Translations under genes and position numbers: made by a program | Source of the DNA: JAHFUS01 sp035689115 | Lineage (GTDB): Bacteria > Actinomycetota > Acidimicrobiia > Acidimicrobiales > GCA-2861595 | Assembly (NCBI GenBank): GCA_035689115.1 | Contig: DASSMA010000033.1 | Span: 1 to 64,000 of the forward strand | Reading direction: 5' to 3' | DNA length: 64,000 nucleotides | In this document: positions 30,776 to 38,921 of the stretch, one piece after another | Layout of the letters: the number at the start of each line of letters is the position of its first letter | How positions within the stretch are numbered: the first letter of the stretch is position 1 | The notes under the pieces: model-generated | Told to the model about the DNA's origin: nothing | Databases searched by the model: none | The model's input: only the letters and a program-made list of their open reading frames with translations

Positions 30776-31629
30776 CGCCGCTGGAGCGTGTCGGAATCGT
30801 TGGCTGCGGGCTCATGGGCTCGGGAATCGCGGAGGTGTGCGCGCGAGCCGGCCTTGACGTCCTCGTCAGCGAGGTCGACGAGGAGGCGGTGGAGGCCGGC
30901 CGGGAGCGCATCCACACCTCGCTGGAGCGGGCCCGCAAGCGCGGCAAGGTCACCGAGGAGGAGGAGGCCCGCATCCTCTCCGTGCTGCGCTTCACCATCG
31001 ACCTGGGCGACATGGCCGACCGAGAGCTGGTGATCGAGGCGGTCCCCGAGTCCGAGCGCCTCAAGCTCGAGGTGTTCGGCGCCCTCGACAAGGTGGTGGC
31101 CGATGACGCCATCCTCGCCTCCAACACCTCGTCCATCCCGATCATGAAGCTGGCCATGGCCACCACCCGGCCGCGCAAGGTCGTGGGGATCCACTTCTTC
31201 AGCCCGGTGCCGGTGCTGAAGCTGGTCGAGCTGGTGCCCTCGCTGTGGACCGACGAGCCCACCATCGAGGCGGCCGAATCGTTCGCCACCGGGCTGGGCA
31301 AGCAGGTGATCCGCTGCAAGGACCGGGCCGGCTTCATCGTCAACGCCCTGCTGATCCCCTACATCATCCAGGCCATCCGCATGCTGGAGTCCGGGTTCGC
31401 CACCGAGGAGGACATCGACCACGGGATGGTCCTGGGGTGCAACCATCCGATGGGGCCCTTGGCGCTGGCCGACTTCATCGGCCTCGACACCACCATGGCC
31501 GCCGCCCAGTCGCTCTACGACGAGTTCAAGGAGCCGCTGTACGCCCCGCCGCCCCTGCTCTCGCGCATGGTGGAGGGCGGGCTGCTGGGCCGCAAGACGG
31601 GCCGCGGCTTCTACGTCTACGACGAGTAG
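30769..31629 (+). CDS. 3-hydroxybutyryl-CoA dehydrogenase family protein (copy 2)
   Basis: A 286-residue NAD-dependent 3-hydroxyacyl-CoA dehydrogenase. The dinucleotide fold starts VGIVGCGLMGSGIAEVCA; GIHFFSPVPVLKLVELV holds the catalytic His; ALLIPYIIQAIRMLESGFATEEDID and PMGPLALADFIGLD are family blocks. GGAGG lies seven bases before GTG 30769, and a second in-frame GTG follows at once. It overlaps the end of pyk, so pyk and this gene are coupled. Likely role: 3-hydroxybutyryl-CoA/acetoacetyl-CoA interconversion. Confidence 0.93.
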   Translation: MVTPLERVGIVGCGLMGSGIAEVCARAGLDVLVSEVDEEAVEAGRERIHTSLERARKRGKVTEEEEARILSVLRFTIDLGDMADRELVIEAVPESERLKLEVFGALDKVVADDAILASNTSSIPIMKLAMATTRPRKVVGIHFFSPVPVLKLVELVPSLWTDEPTIEAAESFATGLGKQVIRCKDRAGFIVNALLIPYIIQAIRMLESGFATEEDIDHGMVLGCNHPMGPLALADFIGLDTTMAAAQSLYDEFKEPLYAPPPLLSRMVEGGLLGRKTGRGFYVYDE

Positions 31630-31634
31630 GCGCG

Positions 31635-31862
31635 CTACGGCGGGGTGAGCAGGCCGCCCAGGTCGCCGCCCGTGCTCGGCGGCGCCGGCGCGGGGGCGGT
31701 GGTGGTCACCGGAGGAGCCTCACGGGTGCGGGGGGCGTTGGTCTGGCCCACGGCGACGACGGCGACGAGGACCAGGGCCACGGCCAGGGCGGCGAGTGCG
31801 GCCCTGGCGACCGCTGCCACCGCCCGGTCAGCAGGCTGGGTGGTCGAGAGCGCCAACCGCAC
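31635..31862 (-). CDS. hypothetical small membrane protein with Pro/Thr-rich tail
   Basis: No family is recognised. The 75-residue product has one membrane helix (AALAALAVALVLVAVVAV, about residues 22-39) then a proline/threonine-rich tail (APPVTTTAPAPAPPSTGG) likely outside the cell. I prefer GTG 31862, because TACCCT lies seven bases before it; GTG 31904 would add 14 residues. A dyad of activator type lies farther upstream. It is convergent with the dehydrogenase gene. Confidence 0.6.
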   Translation of the reverse strand: MRLALSTTQPADRAVAAVARAALAALAVALVLVAVVAVGQTNAPRTREAPPVTTTAPAPAPPSTGGDLGGLLTPP

Positions 31863-31869
31863 AGGTACG

Positions 31870-31914
31870 AGGGTAGGAATGCCGCCCAGCGACCCGAAGG
31901 GCACAAGGTCCCTT
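31870..31914 (-). promoter_or_regulatory. putative promoter with GGGAC-type dyad
   Basis: On the minus strand the dyad AAGGG-ACCTTGTG-CCCTT (31897-31914) lies upstream of a -10-like TACCCT (31870-31875), at the distance of a class I or II activator site. It partly resembles DevR/DosR-type sites (GGGAC...GxCCC). The resemblance is imperfect, so regulator identity is a guess. Confidence 0.3.
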
Positions 31915-31934
31915 CCGGCAGGGGCACTGGTCCG

Positions 31935-33115
31935 TCAGGTTTCCAGGACCATGGCCACCCCCTGGCCCACGCCCACGCACATGGCGGCCAGGCCGAACCC
32001 GCCGCCCCGCCGGCGCAGCTCCCACGCCAGCGTGGTGAGGATGCGGGCGCCCGACGAACCGAGCGGGTGGCCGAGGGCGATCCCCCCGCCGTTCACGTTC
32101 ACGACAGAGGGGGGTCGAGGTCCTTCCAGTGGGCCAGGCAGGCGAGGGCCTGGGCGGCGAAAGCCTCGTTCAGCTCGACCAGGGACAGATCGCCCCAACC
32201 GATGCCGGCCCGCTCCAGGGCGAGGGCGGACGCCTCCACCGGCCCGAGGCCGTAGTCACGGGGGTCGAGGGCGGTGACGGCGCGCGACACCACCCGTGCC
32301 AGGGGCTCGGCGCCCAGGGCGGCGGCCGCCCGCTCACTCGCCAGCACGAGGGCGGAGGCCCCGTCGGAGAACGGGGACGAGTTGCCGGCGGTGACGGTGC
32401 CGTCGGGCCGGAAGGCGGGCGGCAGCCCGGCCAGGGCCTCGGCGGTGGTGTTGGCCCGCACCGTCTCGTCCTGCGGCAGCGCCGCCTGCGGCGCCCGCAC
32501 CACCTCGGCGGCGAAGCGCCCCTCCTCCCACGCTCGCGCCGCCTTGCGGTGGCTCTCCAGGGCGAAGGCGTCCTGCTCCTCCCGGCCGATCCCGTACTCG
32601 TCGGCCAGCCGCTCGGCGCCCTGCCCGAGGGAGGCGGTCCACGCGGTCGGCATGGCGGGGTTCACCATGCGCCAGCCGAGGGTGGTGGAGTGGAGCACCT
32701 CGTCGCCCCGGGGGTGCCCGGCGCCCGGCTTGAGCAGCACCCACGGCGCCCTGGTCATCGACTCCACGCCGCCGGCCACGCAGACCGACGCGTCGCCCAT
32801 CGCGATGGCCCGGCTGGCCGAGGCGACCGCCTCCATGCCCGAGCCGCACAGCCGGTTCACGGTGGCGCCCGGCACGCTCGTGGGCAGCCCGGCCAGCAGG
32901 ACGGCCATGCGGGCCACGTCGCGGTTGTCCTCGCCGGCGCCGTTGGCGTCGCCCATCCACACGTCGTCGATCGTCGCCGGGTCCAGGCCCCGCACCCGCC
33001 CGACGGCCTGCCCGACCACGGCGGCCGCCAGGTCGTCGGGCCGCACGCCGGCGTAGCCGCCCCCGTAGCGGCCCACCGGGAGCCGCACGGCGTCGAGGAC
33101 GAAGACGTCGTTCAT
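31935..33115 (-). pseudogene. acetyl-CoA acetyltransferase (thiolase), frameshifted
   Basis: The reading frame from ATG 33115 encodes a thiolase with catalytic Cys in NRLCGSGMEAV (about residue 90) and VELNEAFAAQALACL, but stops after HWKDLDPPLS. The rest, VVNVNGGGIALGHPLGSSGARI to CVGVGQGVAMVLET, follows in another frame. Adding one C to the run of six (32109-32114, G on the plus strand) restores a normal 393-residue enzyme with both Cys and the HPLG His. This may be a true mutation or a homopolymer sequencing error. It overlaps the CoA-transferase beta stop (ATGA). Confidence 0.85.
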
Positions 33116-33864
33116 GCGGGTGCAGTGGCCTGGAGTGCTCGGAGCGCGTCAAGCTCCTCGTCCGACGGGGGCGGGGTCTCGGTGAGCCCGGCGGCGACCC
33201 GCAGCTCCCAGCCGGTGGCGTTCCGGGCCTGCTCCACGGTGACGCCGGGGTGGAGCGAGACGAGGGTGAGCTCGCAGGTGTCTGGGTCGGGGCGCAGGAG
33301 GCCGAGGTCGGTGACCACCAGCGTCGGCCCCCGGCCGGGGAGCCGGAGGCGCTTCCGGTCGCCCGGCCCGTCGCCGAAGCCCACCGAGGTGCGGAACCCG
33401 ACCCGGTCCACGAACGTGCGCCGGGACTGGCGGACGACCACGAACACCTCGCCGCAGGCGGCGGCGATCTCCGGCGCCCCGCCCGCACCGGGCAGCCGCA
33501 CCTTGGGGTGGTCGTAGTCGCCGATGACGGTCGTGTTGATGTTGGCCAGGCGGTCCAGCTCGGCGGCGCCCAGGAAGCCGACCTGGATGCGGCCGGCCTG
33601 GAGCCAGTAGGCGAAGATCTCCGGCACCGACACCACCGAGTCGGCCGTCTCGGCCAGGCCCGAGTCGCCGATCGAGAGCGGCAGCCGGCGGGGCTTGGCG
33701 CCGATGCAGCCCGACTCGTAGACCAGCACCAGGTCCGGCGAGTGGGTGCGGCGGGCCAGGTTGGCGGCGGTGCTGGGGAGCCCGATGCCGACGAAGACGG
33801 TGCGGACGCCGGCGAGGGCGCGGGCGGCCGCCACGGTCATCATCTCGTCGGCCGACCAGCTCAC
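33112..33864 (-). CDS. CoA-transferase, subunit beta
   Basis: A 250-residue beta subunit of a family I CoA-transferase. SWSADEMMTVAAARALAG at the start, VFVGIGLPSTAANLARRTH, and LVYESGCIGAKP are family blocks; the Glu in YESG is the residue expected to carry the CoA ester. GTG 33864 begins at the conserved SADEM motif. It sits between the alpha gene and the thiolase in one minus-strand unit, consistent with activating a beta-keto or glutaconate-like acid before thiolysis. Confidence 0.88.
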   Translation of the reverse strand: MSWSADEMMTVAAARALAGVRTVFVGIGLPSTAANLARRTHSPDLVLVYESGCIGAKPRRLPLSIGDSGLAETADSVVSVPEIFAYWLQAGRIQVGFLGAAELDRLANINTTVIGDYDHPKVRLPGAGGAPEIAAACGEVFVVVRQSRRTFVDRVGFRTSVGFGDGPGDRKRLRLPGRGPTLVVTDLGLLRPDPDTCELTLVSLHPGVTVEQARNATGWELRVAAGLTETPPPSDEELDALRALQATAPA

Positions 33865-33946
33865 GGATACCCACCGCCCACCGCTCCGGTCGGCAGATCG
33901 GTGCGGTTGCCGGACCGGTTCGCCGACCAGACCGAGGCGATTCTCC

Positions 33947-34747
33947 TCACCCGACGTGCTCCTCGATCCAGGCCGTGAAGGCGTCCCGGTCGCGGCTGAT
34001 GGGGTCCCACGCCGCGTACCAGGCGTCGTCGCGCTCGCTGTAGCCGAGGGCGTAGGACGGGTGGGTGCCGCCGGGAACGGGGCAGACGGCGGTGACCGCC
34101 CAGCCGGGAAGCACCACGTCGCCCGGCCGGCGGTCGAGCTCGTCGACCACCTCCTCCACGGTGACGATCGACCGGCGGGCGGCGAGGACGGCCTCCTTCT
34201 GCACGCCGAGGATCCCCCACAGCTGGACGTTGCCCGACCGGTCGGCCCGCTGGGCGTGGACCACCGCCACGTCGGGCCGCAGGGCGGCCACGGCCGTGAG
34301 CTGCTCGCCGGTGAACGGGCACGGCACCGGGGCGATGGTAGGGGTGTGGGCGGGCAGGTCCGTGCCGGCGTAGCCCCGCAGCACGGCGAACGGCAGCCCC
34401 GAGGCGCCGGCCACGTAGCGGGCGGCCATGCCGGCGTGGCTGTGCTCCTCGATCTCGAGGGGGCGCGGCCAGCCGTGCTCGACGGCGTCGCGGAAGCGGT
34501 GCAGCGAACCCACGCCGGGGTTGCCGCCCCACGAGAACACCAGCTTGCGGGCACAGCCGGCGCCGATGAGCTGGTCGTAGACCACGTCGGGCGTGAGGCG
34601 GGCGAGGGTGAGGTCCCGCCGGCGCTGGCGGATCAGCTCGTGGCCGGCGGCGTAGGGGATGAGGTGGGTGAACCCCTCGAGCGCCACCAGGTCGCCGTCG
34701 CCCACCAGCTCGGCGACGGCCTCGGACAGCGTGGTGACGGTCGCCAT
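33947..34747 (-). CDS. CoA-transferase, subunit alpha
   Basis: A 266-residue alpha subunit. LVALEGFTHLIPYAAGHELIRQ at residues 20-41, LVFSWGGNPGVGSLHRFRDAVE near 70, and HAQRADRSGNVQLWGILGVQKE near 165 fit family I alpha subunits of the glutaconate/oxoadipate kind. GAGGGG precedes the ATG by six bases. The 82-base gap to the beta gene shows nothing beyond GC-rich sequence. The acyl substrate cannot be told from sequence. Confidence 0.88.
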   Translation of the reverse strand: MATVTTLSEAVAELVGDGDLVALEGFTHLIPYAAGHELIRQRRRDLTLARLTPDVVYDQLIGAGCARKLVFSWGGNPGVGSLHRFRDAVEHGWPRPLEIEEHSHAGMAARYVAGASGLPFAVLRGYAGTDLPAHTPTIAPVPCPFTGEQLTAVAALRPDVAVVHAQRADRSGNVQLWGILGVQKEAVLAARRSIVTVEEVVDELDRRPGDVVLPGWAVTAVCPVPGGTHPSYALGYSERDDAWYAAWDPISRDRDAFTAWIEEHVG

Positions 34748-34761
34748 CGGTACCCCTCGGT

Positions 34762-34778
34762 GACTGTAGATCGACTGT
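34762..34778. promoter_or_regulatory. direct repeat in the divergent CoA-transferase promoter
   Basis: GACTGT occurs at 34762-34767 and 34773-34778, 11 bases (one helical turn) apart, between two divergent genes. Read on the minus strand, TACAGT (34763-34768) could be the -10 for the alpha gene. A regulator site is plausible but unproven. Confidence 0.3.
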
Positions 34779-34851
34779 GTGGATTTTGCATTTATCAGAC
34801 GACGCGCGAAACTCGACGCACGGTGCGGTGCGGGTCTGCATCGAGTTGGGG

Positions 34852-35127
34852 GTGACGGCGGTGGGTCTCGACGATCTCAGTTCGCTCCAGGGCCGGCGCG
34901 TGAGCGTGGCTCTCGCCGACCGGTCGTGCGTGGACGGCGCCATCCTCGAAGGCGTGGTGGACGGCGGCCAACTCTGGCTCCACGCCGCCGGCGACGACGT
35001 GTTCGTCGACCTCGACGACGTCATCGACGTGTGGGAGCCCGAGGGGGCCCGCTGCCGGCCGGCGGCGGACCCGCTCCTGTCGCTCGACGACCCCCCGGTG
35101 ACACCCCGCCGCAGCCTCAGGCGGTAG
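34852..35127 (+). CDS. hypothetical protein
   Basis: I do not recognise a family. The 91-residue acidic product (GLDDLSSLQGRRVSVALADRS..., DGGQLWLHAAGDDVFVDLDDVIDVW) looks like a small beta-rich, SH3-like fold, with a C-terminal proline/arginine stretch. GTG 34852 is chosen because compact structure begins there; upstream frame to 34777 is weak. It is divergent from the CoA-transferase genes and is followed by a 9-bp perfect hairpin. Confidence 0.55.
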   Translation: MTAVGLDDLSSLQGRRVSVALADRSCVDGAILEGVVDGGQLWLHAAGDDVFVDLDDVIDVWEPEGARCRPAADPLLSLDDPPVTPRRSLRR

Positions 35128-35131
35128 CCGG

Positions 35132-35150
35132 CGGCGCGCCCGGCGCGCCG
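35132..35150 (+). terminator. hairpin before the peptide-PaaK operon
   Basis: CGGCGCGCC (35132-35140), C, GGCGCGCCG (35142-35150) forms a perfect 9-bp stem four bases after the preceding stop codon. It separates that gene from the next operon. Confidence 0.55.
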
Positions 35151-35233
35151 AATTCCCCGGACCGGCGTATCACGACGCTCCCGACGCGCTCCTCTTCGGC
35201 GTTCCACTCGTGTGCCGGGGGAGGTGAAACCAC

Positions 35234-35326
35234 ATGTCCACGCTTCGCGTCAGCGTCAAGCACGTCCGCTACGCGCTCGGCTCGCTCACGGCGGTGCTGT
35301 TCGCGGCCTGCGCCGGCGGTTCGTGA
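35234..35326 (+). CDS. 30-residue peptide leading the PaaK-like operon
   Basis: A short frame with a strong ribosome-binding site: GGGAGGTG seven bases before ATG. The product has a basic start (MSTLRVSVKHVRY) and a hydrophobic end (ALGSLTAVLFAACAGGS). The end resembles a signal sequence or lipobox (FAAC) but is too short for a normal lipoprotein. A 13-bp hairpin follows the stop and then the PaaK-like gene. That layout, a small strongly translated frame followed by an attenuating hairpin and a modifying enzyme, is also seen with peptide precursors, but a leader or regulatory peptide is equally possible. No known family. Confidence 0.5.
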   Translation: MSTLRVSVKHVRYALGSLTAVLFAACAGGS

Positions 35327-35337
35327 CCGACCGGGGA

Positions 35338-35371
35338 CCCGGCGGCCCGCCATCCCCAGCGGGCCGCCGGG
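35338..35371 (+). terminator. 13-bp hairpin between the peptide and PaaK-like genes
   Basis: CCCGGCGGCCCGC (35338-35350) and GCGGGCCGCCGGG (35359-35371) are perfectly complementary around an 8-base loop. It begins 12 bases after the peptide stop. It could partly terminate transcription so that the peptide is made in excess over the downstream enzymes, or protect the upstream mRNA end. Confidence 0.6.
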
Positions 35372-35410
35372 CCCGTGCCCGCCGTTCGTCCGAGGCGAAA
35401 GGAGACCACC

Positions 35411-36994
35411 GTGTTCGAGACCGGCATCCGCCAGGCCCGCCTCGGCCTGGCCATGGTGCGGGGCCGCCGCATCGACCCCCGCAACGTCGAGCGGCTCATC
35501 GGCGACGCCCTCGCCACCCTGGCCGCCTTCGGGGCGCCGGGCGACGACGTCGACCAGCTGCTGGACGGGCCCTTCGCCGACGCCGAGGCCCGCCGCCATT
35601 TCCAGGACCGGGCCCTGCGCCGGACGGCGAGGCGCCTGGCCGCCAGATCCCCCTACTACCGCAGCCTGTTCTCCGAGCACGGCATCGACGCCGGCCGCCT
35701 CGACGTCGACACCATGGCCGCGGTCCCGACGACCGTCAAGGCCGACCTGGTCGGCCGGCGGGCCGACTTCGTGGTGGAGGGGGCGAAGCCCTTCCTGGCC
35801 ACCCGTACCACGGGAACGACCGGGCGCCCGGCCGAGGTGTGGCTGTCCCGCTACGAGGCCGAGCTGTGGCCGGCCCTCGGCGCCTTGAGCGGCCTCCTGC
35901 GGGGCGAGATCGGCCCCGACGACTGCATGCAGATCAACATCAGCTCCCGGGCCACGGCCGCCGTCCACCAGAACGTCGCCGTGTGCCGGCTGGTGGGCGC
36001 CCGCTCGCGCGTCCTCGGGGTGGTGCCGACCGGCGAGAGCCTCGACAGCCTGCTGGACAGGGGCCCGTCGCTTCTCACCACCTATCCGAGCTACCTGGCC
36101 CAGCTCGTCGCAGCCGCACGGCGCCGCGGCGTGGGGCCGGCCGACGTGCGGCTGCGCCGCATCGACTGCGGGGGCGAGGTCCTCAGCGCCGCCCTGGCGG
36201 CCGCCGCCGCCGAGGTGTTCGGCGCCCGGGTCAACGACACCTTCGGCATGACCGAGGTGCTGCCGGTGAGCGGCCGCAGCTGCTCGCACCGCCACCTCCA
36301 CCACGACCTGAACATGGGCTTCGTGGAGGTGGTCGACCTGGAGACGGGCGGGCCGGCCGCCCCGGGCCGGCTCGGCACCGTGGTGGTGACGCCCTACTAC
36401 CCGTACCGGGAGTGCATGCCGGTGTTCCGCTACGACACCCGCGACGTGGTGCGCAAGCTGGCCGACGAGGACCTGGTCTGCGAGCTGCGGGGGGTGCCGG
36501 CGACCTCGCTGGTGCTGGGCAAGGCCGACCACCTGGTCGGCGGCCTCACCCTGCGCGACCTGGTGGAGGCCATCGAGTCCCTGCCCTCGCAGCCGTGGCC
36601 GGCGCGCTTCGCCGCCGTCCCCGAAGGCGGGCGGCTGGCCGTCGCCCTGGCCGGTGCGGCGACCGGCGACCTGGCCGAGCTGGAGCGGCGGCTGGCCGCC
36701 CACGGCGTCCGCGCCCGGGTCAGCGCCGCCGCCCCGTCCGTGGCGCCGGCCGCCCTGCGCCCGCTGCGGGCCGACCTGGTCGAGACCACCTTCACCGCCG
36801 GGTCGTTGCCTCACGCCTGGCGACCGGTGGATGAGCTTCGCCGACGGCCGCCCGTGCCGCCGGAGGCGGCCACTCCGGCTCTCGGCCGAGAGGAACAGGG
36901 CGGAGGCCGGCCGGCTCGGCCGGCCGGTCGGAGCACCGCAAGCTCGGCGAGGAACCTCCGGTTCCGAGCCGACCGCCGGGAGGACGTGACGTGA
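35411..36994 (+). CDS. PaaK-like (phenylacetate-CoA ligase family) adenylating enzyme
   Basis: A 527-residue protein of the AMP-binding PaaK/CapK group. The phosphate-binding loop is TRTTGTTGRPAEV (about residue 136); VNDTFGMTEVLPV (about 275) is the adenylate-binding block; RYDTRDVVRKLADEDLVCEL and the ending domain fit the C-terminal lid. Such enzymes activate a carboxylate as an acyl-adenylate and pass it to CoA or another acceptor. The last 60 residues are a low-complexity, Arg/Pro-rich tail. GAAAGGAG before GTG 35411 is a strong site. Its substrate is unknown; neighbours suggest something other than phenylacetate. Confidence 0.82.
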   Translation: MFETGIRQARLGLAMVRGRRIDPRNVERLIGDALATLAAFGAPGDDVDQLLDGPFADAEARRHFQDRALRRTARRLAARSPYYRSLFSEHGIDAGRLDVDTMAAVPTTVKADLVGRRADFVVEGAKPFLATRTTGTTGRPAEVWLSRYEAELWPALGALSGLLRGEIGPDDCMQINISSRATAAVHQNVAVCRLVGARSRVLGVVPTGESLDSLLDRGPSLLTTYPSYLAQLVAAARRRGVGPADVRLRRIDCGGEVLSAALAAAAAEVFGARVNDTFGMTEVLPVSGRSCSHRHLHHDLNMGFVEVVDLETGGPAAPGRLGTVVVTPYYPYRECMPVFRYDTRDVVRKLADEDLVCELRGVPATSLVLGKADHLVGGLTLRDLVEAIESLPSQPWPARFAAVPEGGRLAVALAGAATGDLAELERRLAAHGVRARVSAAAPSVAPAALRPLRADLVETTFTAGSLPHAWRPVDELRRRPPVPPEAATPALGREEQGGGRPARPAGRSTASSARNLRFRADRREDVT

Positions 36995-37878
36995 TGAACC
37001 AGACCGTCTTCCAGGCGCTCGTGGTGTGCACGGGCGCCCTCGCCACCGCCGCCCTGGCGGTGGCGTACTTCCGCCGGGTACGCCTCGAGCGGCCGGCCGT
37101 CGGGACCTTCAACAGCAGGGACCTGACGATCCTGTTCGCCTTCATCGTGGTACTGCCGGCGTTCTACCTGGTGCTGCCCGGCGTGGTGCTCACCGGGTTC
37201 CTGGTGCTCACGTTCTGGTCGGCGATGTCGATCGCCCTGCGGCCGGTGCTGGCCGCCCGGTGGCGGCGCCCGCTGGTCCCCGCCCTCATCGCCGCCGACA
37301 TCGCCGTCACCTACACCCTGCTCGGCACCGCCCACGGCCTGGTCCTGTACTGGGTGCTGACCGACGCCGCCGTGCTGGTGGCCGCCGTCGGCGTCTCCAA
37401 CCTGTACGTGCAGGGCGGGCTCACCCTGCGCCCGGTGGCCATGTTCGCCCTCGCCCTGGCCGCCTACGACGCCTTCTTCAGCCTCGTCGTCCCGCTCACG
37501 CCGGCGCTGGCCCAGGCCTTCGAGGGCCGGCCCCTCAACGCCTCCATCGGCTTCGCCTACCACGGCTACACGGCCAACATCGGGCTGGGCGACCTCCTCC
37601 TCTACGGCATGTTCGCCGCCGCCGCGGCCAAGGGCTTCGGCCGGCGGGGGGTCGTCGTCGCCCTGGCCACCGTAGGGCTGTTCGGGGCGCTGGCGCCCAG
37701 CCTGGCCCCGCTGGTGACGTCGCACTTCGACCTGGGCGGCGCCGGCTTCGTCGTGCCGGCGCAGGTGTTCTTCGGCCCCGCCGCGGTGGCTGCCGCCGCC
37801 TGGCTTCGGTCCTCCGAACGGCGGTTGCCGGCGCCGCCCGTCGCCCTGCGCCTCGGCCCCCTGGAGGTCGCCCGGTGA
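36991..37878 (+). CDS. multi-pass membrane protein with YD and GLGD motifs (presenilin/SPP-like)
   Basis: A 295-residue protein with about nine hydrophobic helices. It carries AAYD with Asp160 in one helix and NIGLGD with Asp201 in the next, 41 residues apart. That is the motif pair that holds the two catalytic aspartates of GxGD intramembrane proteases (presenilin, signal peptide peptidase, archaeal relatives). A clear PAL motif is missing; PAQVFFGPAAV near residue 250 is the nearest. I infer an intramembrane aspartyl protease-like protein. GTG 36991 follows GGGAGG with seven bases and overlaps the PaaK-like stop; the stop overlaps the next gene. Confidence 0.7.
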   Translation: MMNQTVFQALVVCTGALATAALAVAYFRRVRLERPAVGTFNSRDLTILFAFIVVLPAFYLVLPGVVLTGFLVLTFWSAMSIALRPVLAARWRRPLVPALIAADIAVTYTLLGTAHGLVLYWVLTDAAVLVAAVGVSNLYVQGGLTLRPVAMFALALAAYDAFFSLVVPLTPALAQAFEGRPLNASIGFAYHGYTANIGLGDLLLYGMFAAAAAKGFGRRGVVVALATVGLFGALAPSLAPLVTSHFDLGGAGFVVPAQVFFGPAAVAAAAWLRSSERRLPAPPVALRLGPLEVAR

Positions 37879-38249
37879 GACGGCTCCTCGTCGCCGGCGC
37901 CCTCGCCCTGGCGGCCGCAGCGTGCACGCCGGCCACCGCCCACGTCGCCCCCGGCGCCATCGCCATGGACCACTCCCTGTTCCGGCCGGCCTCCGCCACC
38001 GTCGTCGCCGCCAGCCGGCTCACGTTCACCAACACCTCCAGCCGGGCGGTGCACGTGCTGGTGGTCGGTACCGACGCCCACATCCGTTCCGAGCCCGGGG
38101 CGCCCGCCTTCGGCGGCTCGGCCGGCGTGCGCACCGACGTCGGCCGGTCGTGGACCTCGGGCCCGTGGCGCACGCCCGGCACCTACCACGTGACCTGCAC
38201 CCTCCACCCCTCGATGAACCTCACCGTCCGGGTCGTCCCGAGTACGTAG
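37875..38249 (+). CDS. amicyanin/plastocyanin-like cupredoxin, exported
   Basis: A 124-residue exported protein with a signal sequence (RRLLVAGALALAAAAC, Cys17 may be lipid-modified though the lipobox lacks Leu at -3). Type 1 copper ligands are visible: His60 in AVHVLVV and the late loop HVTCTLHPSM with Cys108, His111 and Met114, spaced as in amicyanin. Cupredoxins shuttle electrons outside the membrane. The GTG overlaps the membrane protein stop by four bases, tying the copper protein to the peptide-PaaK-GxGD operon. Confidence 0.82.
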   Translation: MRRLLVAGALALAAAACTPATAHVAPGAIAMDHSLFRPASATVVAASRLTFTNTSSRAVHVLVVGTDAHIRSEPGAPAFGGSAGVRTDVGRSWTSGPWRTPGTYHVTCTLHPSMNLTVRVVPST

Positions 38250-38275
38250 CCCGCCGCGACGGGTACAACGCCGGT

Positions 38276-38920
38276 ATGCCTGCCGTGATCGGGACCGACG
38301 AAGCCCTTGCCCTCCACCGCTCCGGCGCCCTGTTCGTGGAGGTGCTGGGCAAGAAGGAGTACGAGACGGCTCACGTGGCCGGCGCGGTCCACGTTCCCCT
38401 GGCCAAGATCGGGGAGCTGGGCGAGCGGGGCGGCCCGGTGGTGGTCTACTGCTTCGACTTCCAGTGAGACCTCAGCGCGCGGGCCGCGTGGCGGCTCGAG
38501 ACGCTGGGTATCGAGCAGGTCTTCGACTACGCGCCCGGGAAGGAGGCGTGGCTGGCGGCCGGCCTGCCGTTCGAGGGCGCCGAGGGGCCGCCGACCCGGG
38601 CCGGCGCCGTCGCCGACCGCCTTGTGCCCACCTGCGCCCCCGGCGACAAGGTGCTGGACGTGGCCGAGCGTGTGGGCCCGGGCGGCCTGTGCGCCGTCAC
38701 CGTCGACGGGGTGGTGCTGGGCCTGCTGGAGGGCGACGCCCTGGGCCAGACGGCGGCCACCGCCGAGGACGCCATGGCGCCGGCGCCCAGCACCTTCCGG
38801 CCCTCGGTGCCGAGGCAGGAGCTGGTCGGGTTCTTCGACGACCACGGCCTCGACCACGCCCTGCTCACCACGCCCGACGGGCGGCTGGTGGGCCTGGTGC
38901 GGCGAGCCGACCTGGTGTAG
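38276..38920 (+). CDS. rhodanese-CBS protein with in-frame TGA at a Cys position
   Basis: One frame of 215 codons, with TGA at codon 64 (38465-38467). Before it is a rhodanese N-half (HVAGAVHVPLAKIGELGERG, VVVYCFDFQ); right after it the fold continues (DLSARAAWRLETLGIEQVFDY, GKEAWLAAGLPFEG) and then a CBS-like domain (about 110-215) ending at a normal TAG. Homologues read YC-x4-C-x2-S here, so the TGA replaces the second conserved Cys. Selenocysteine readthrough, a nonsense mutation, or a sequence error are all possible. A small hairpin (38483-38495) with a G-first loop lies 15 bases past the TGA. Confidence 0.7.
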
Positions 38921-38921
38921 C

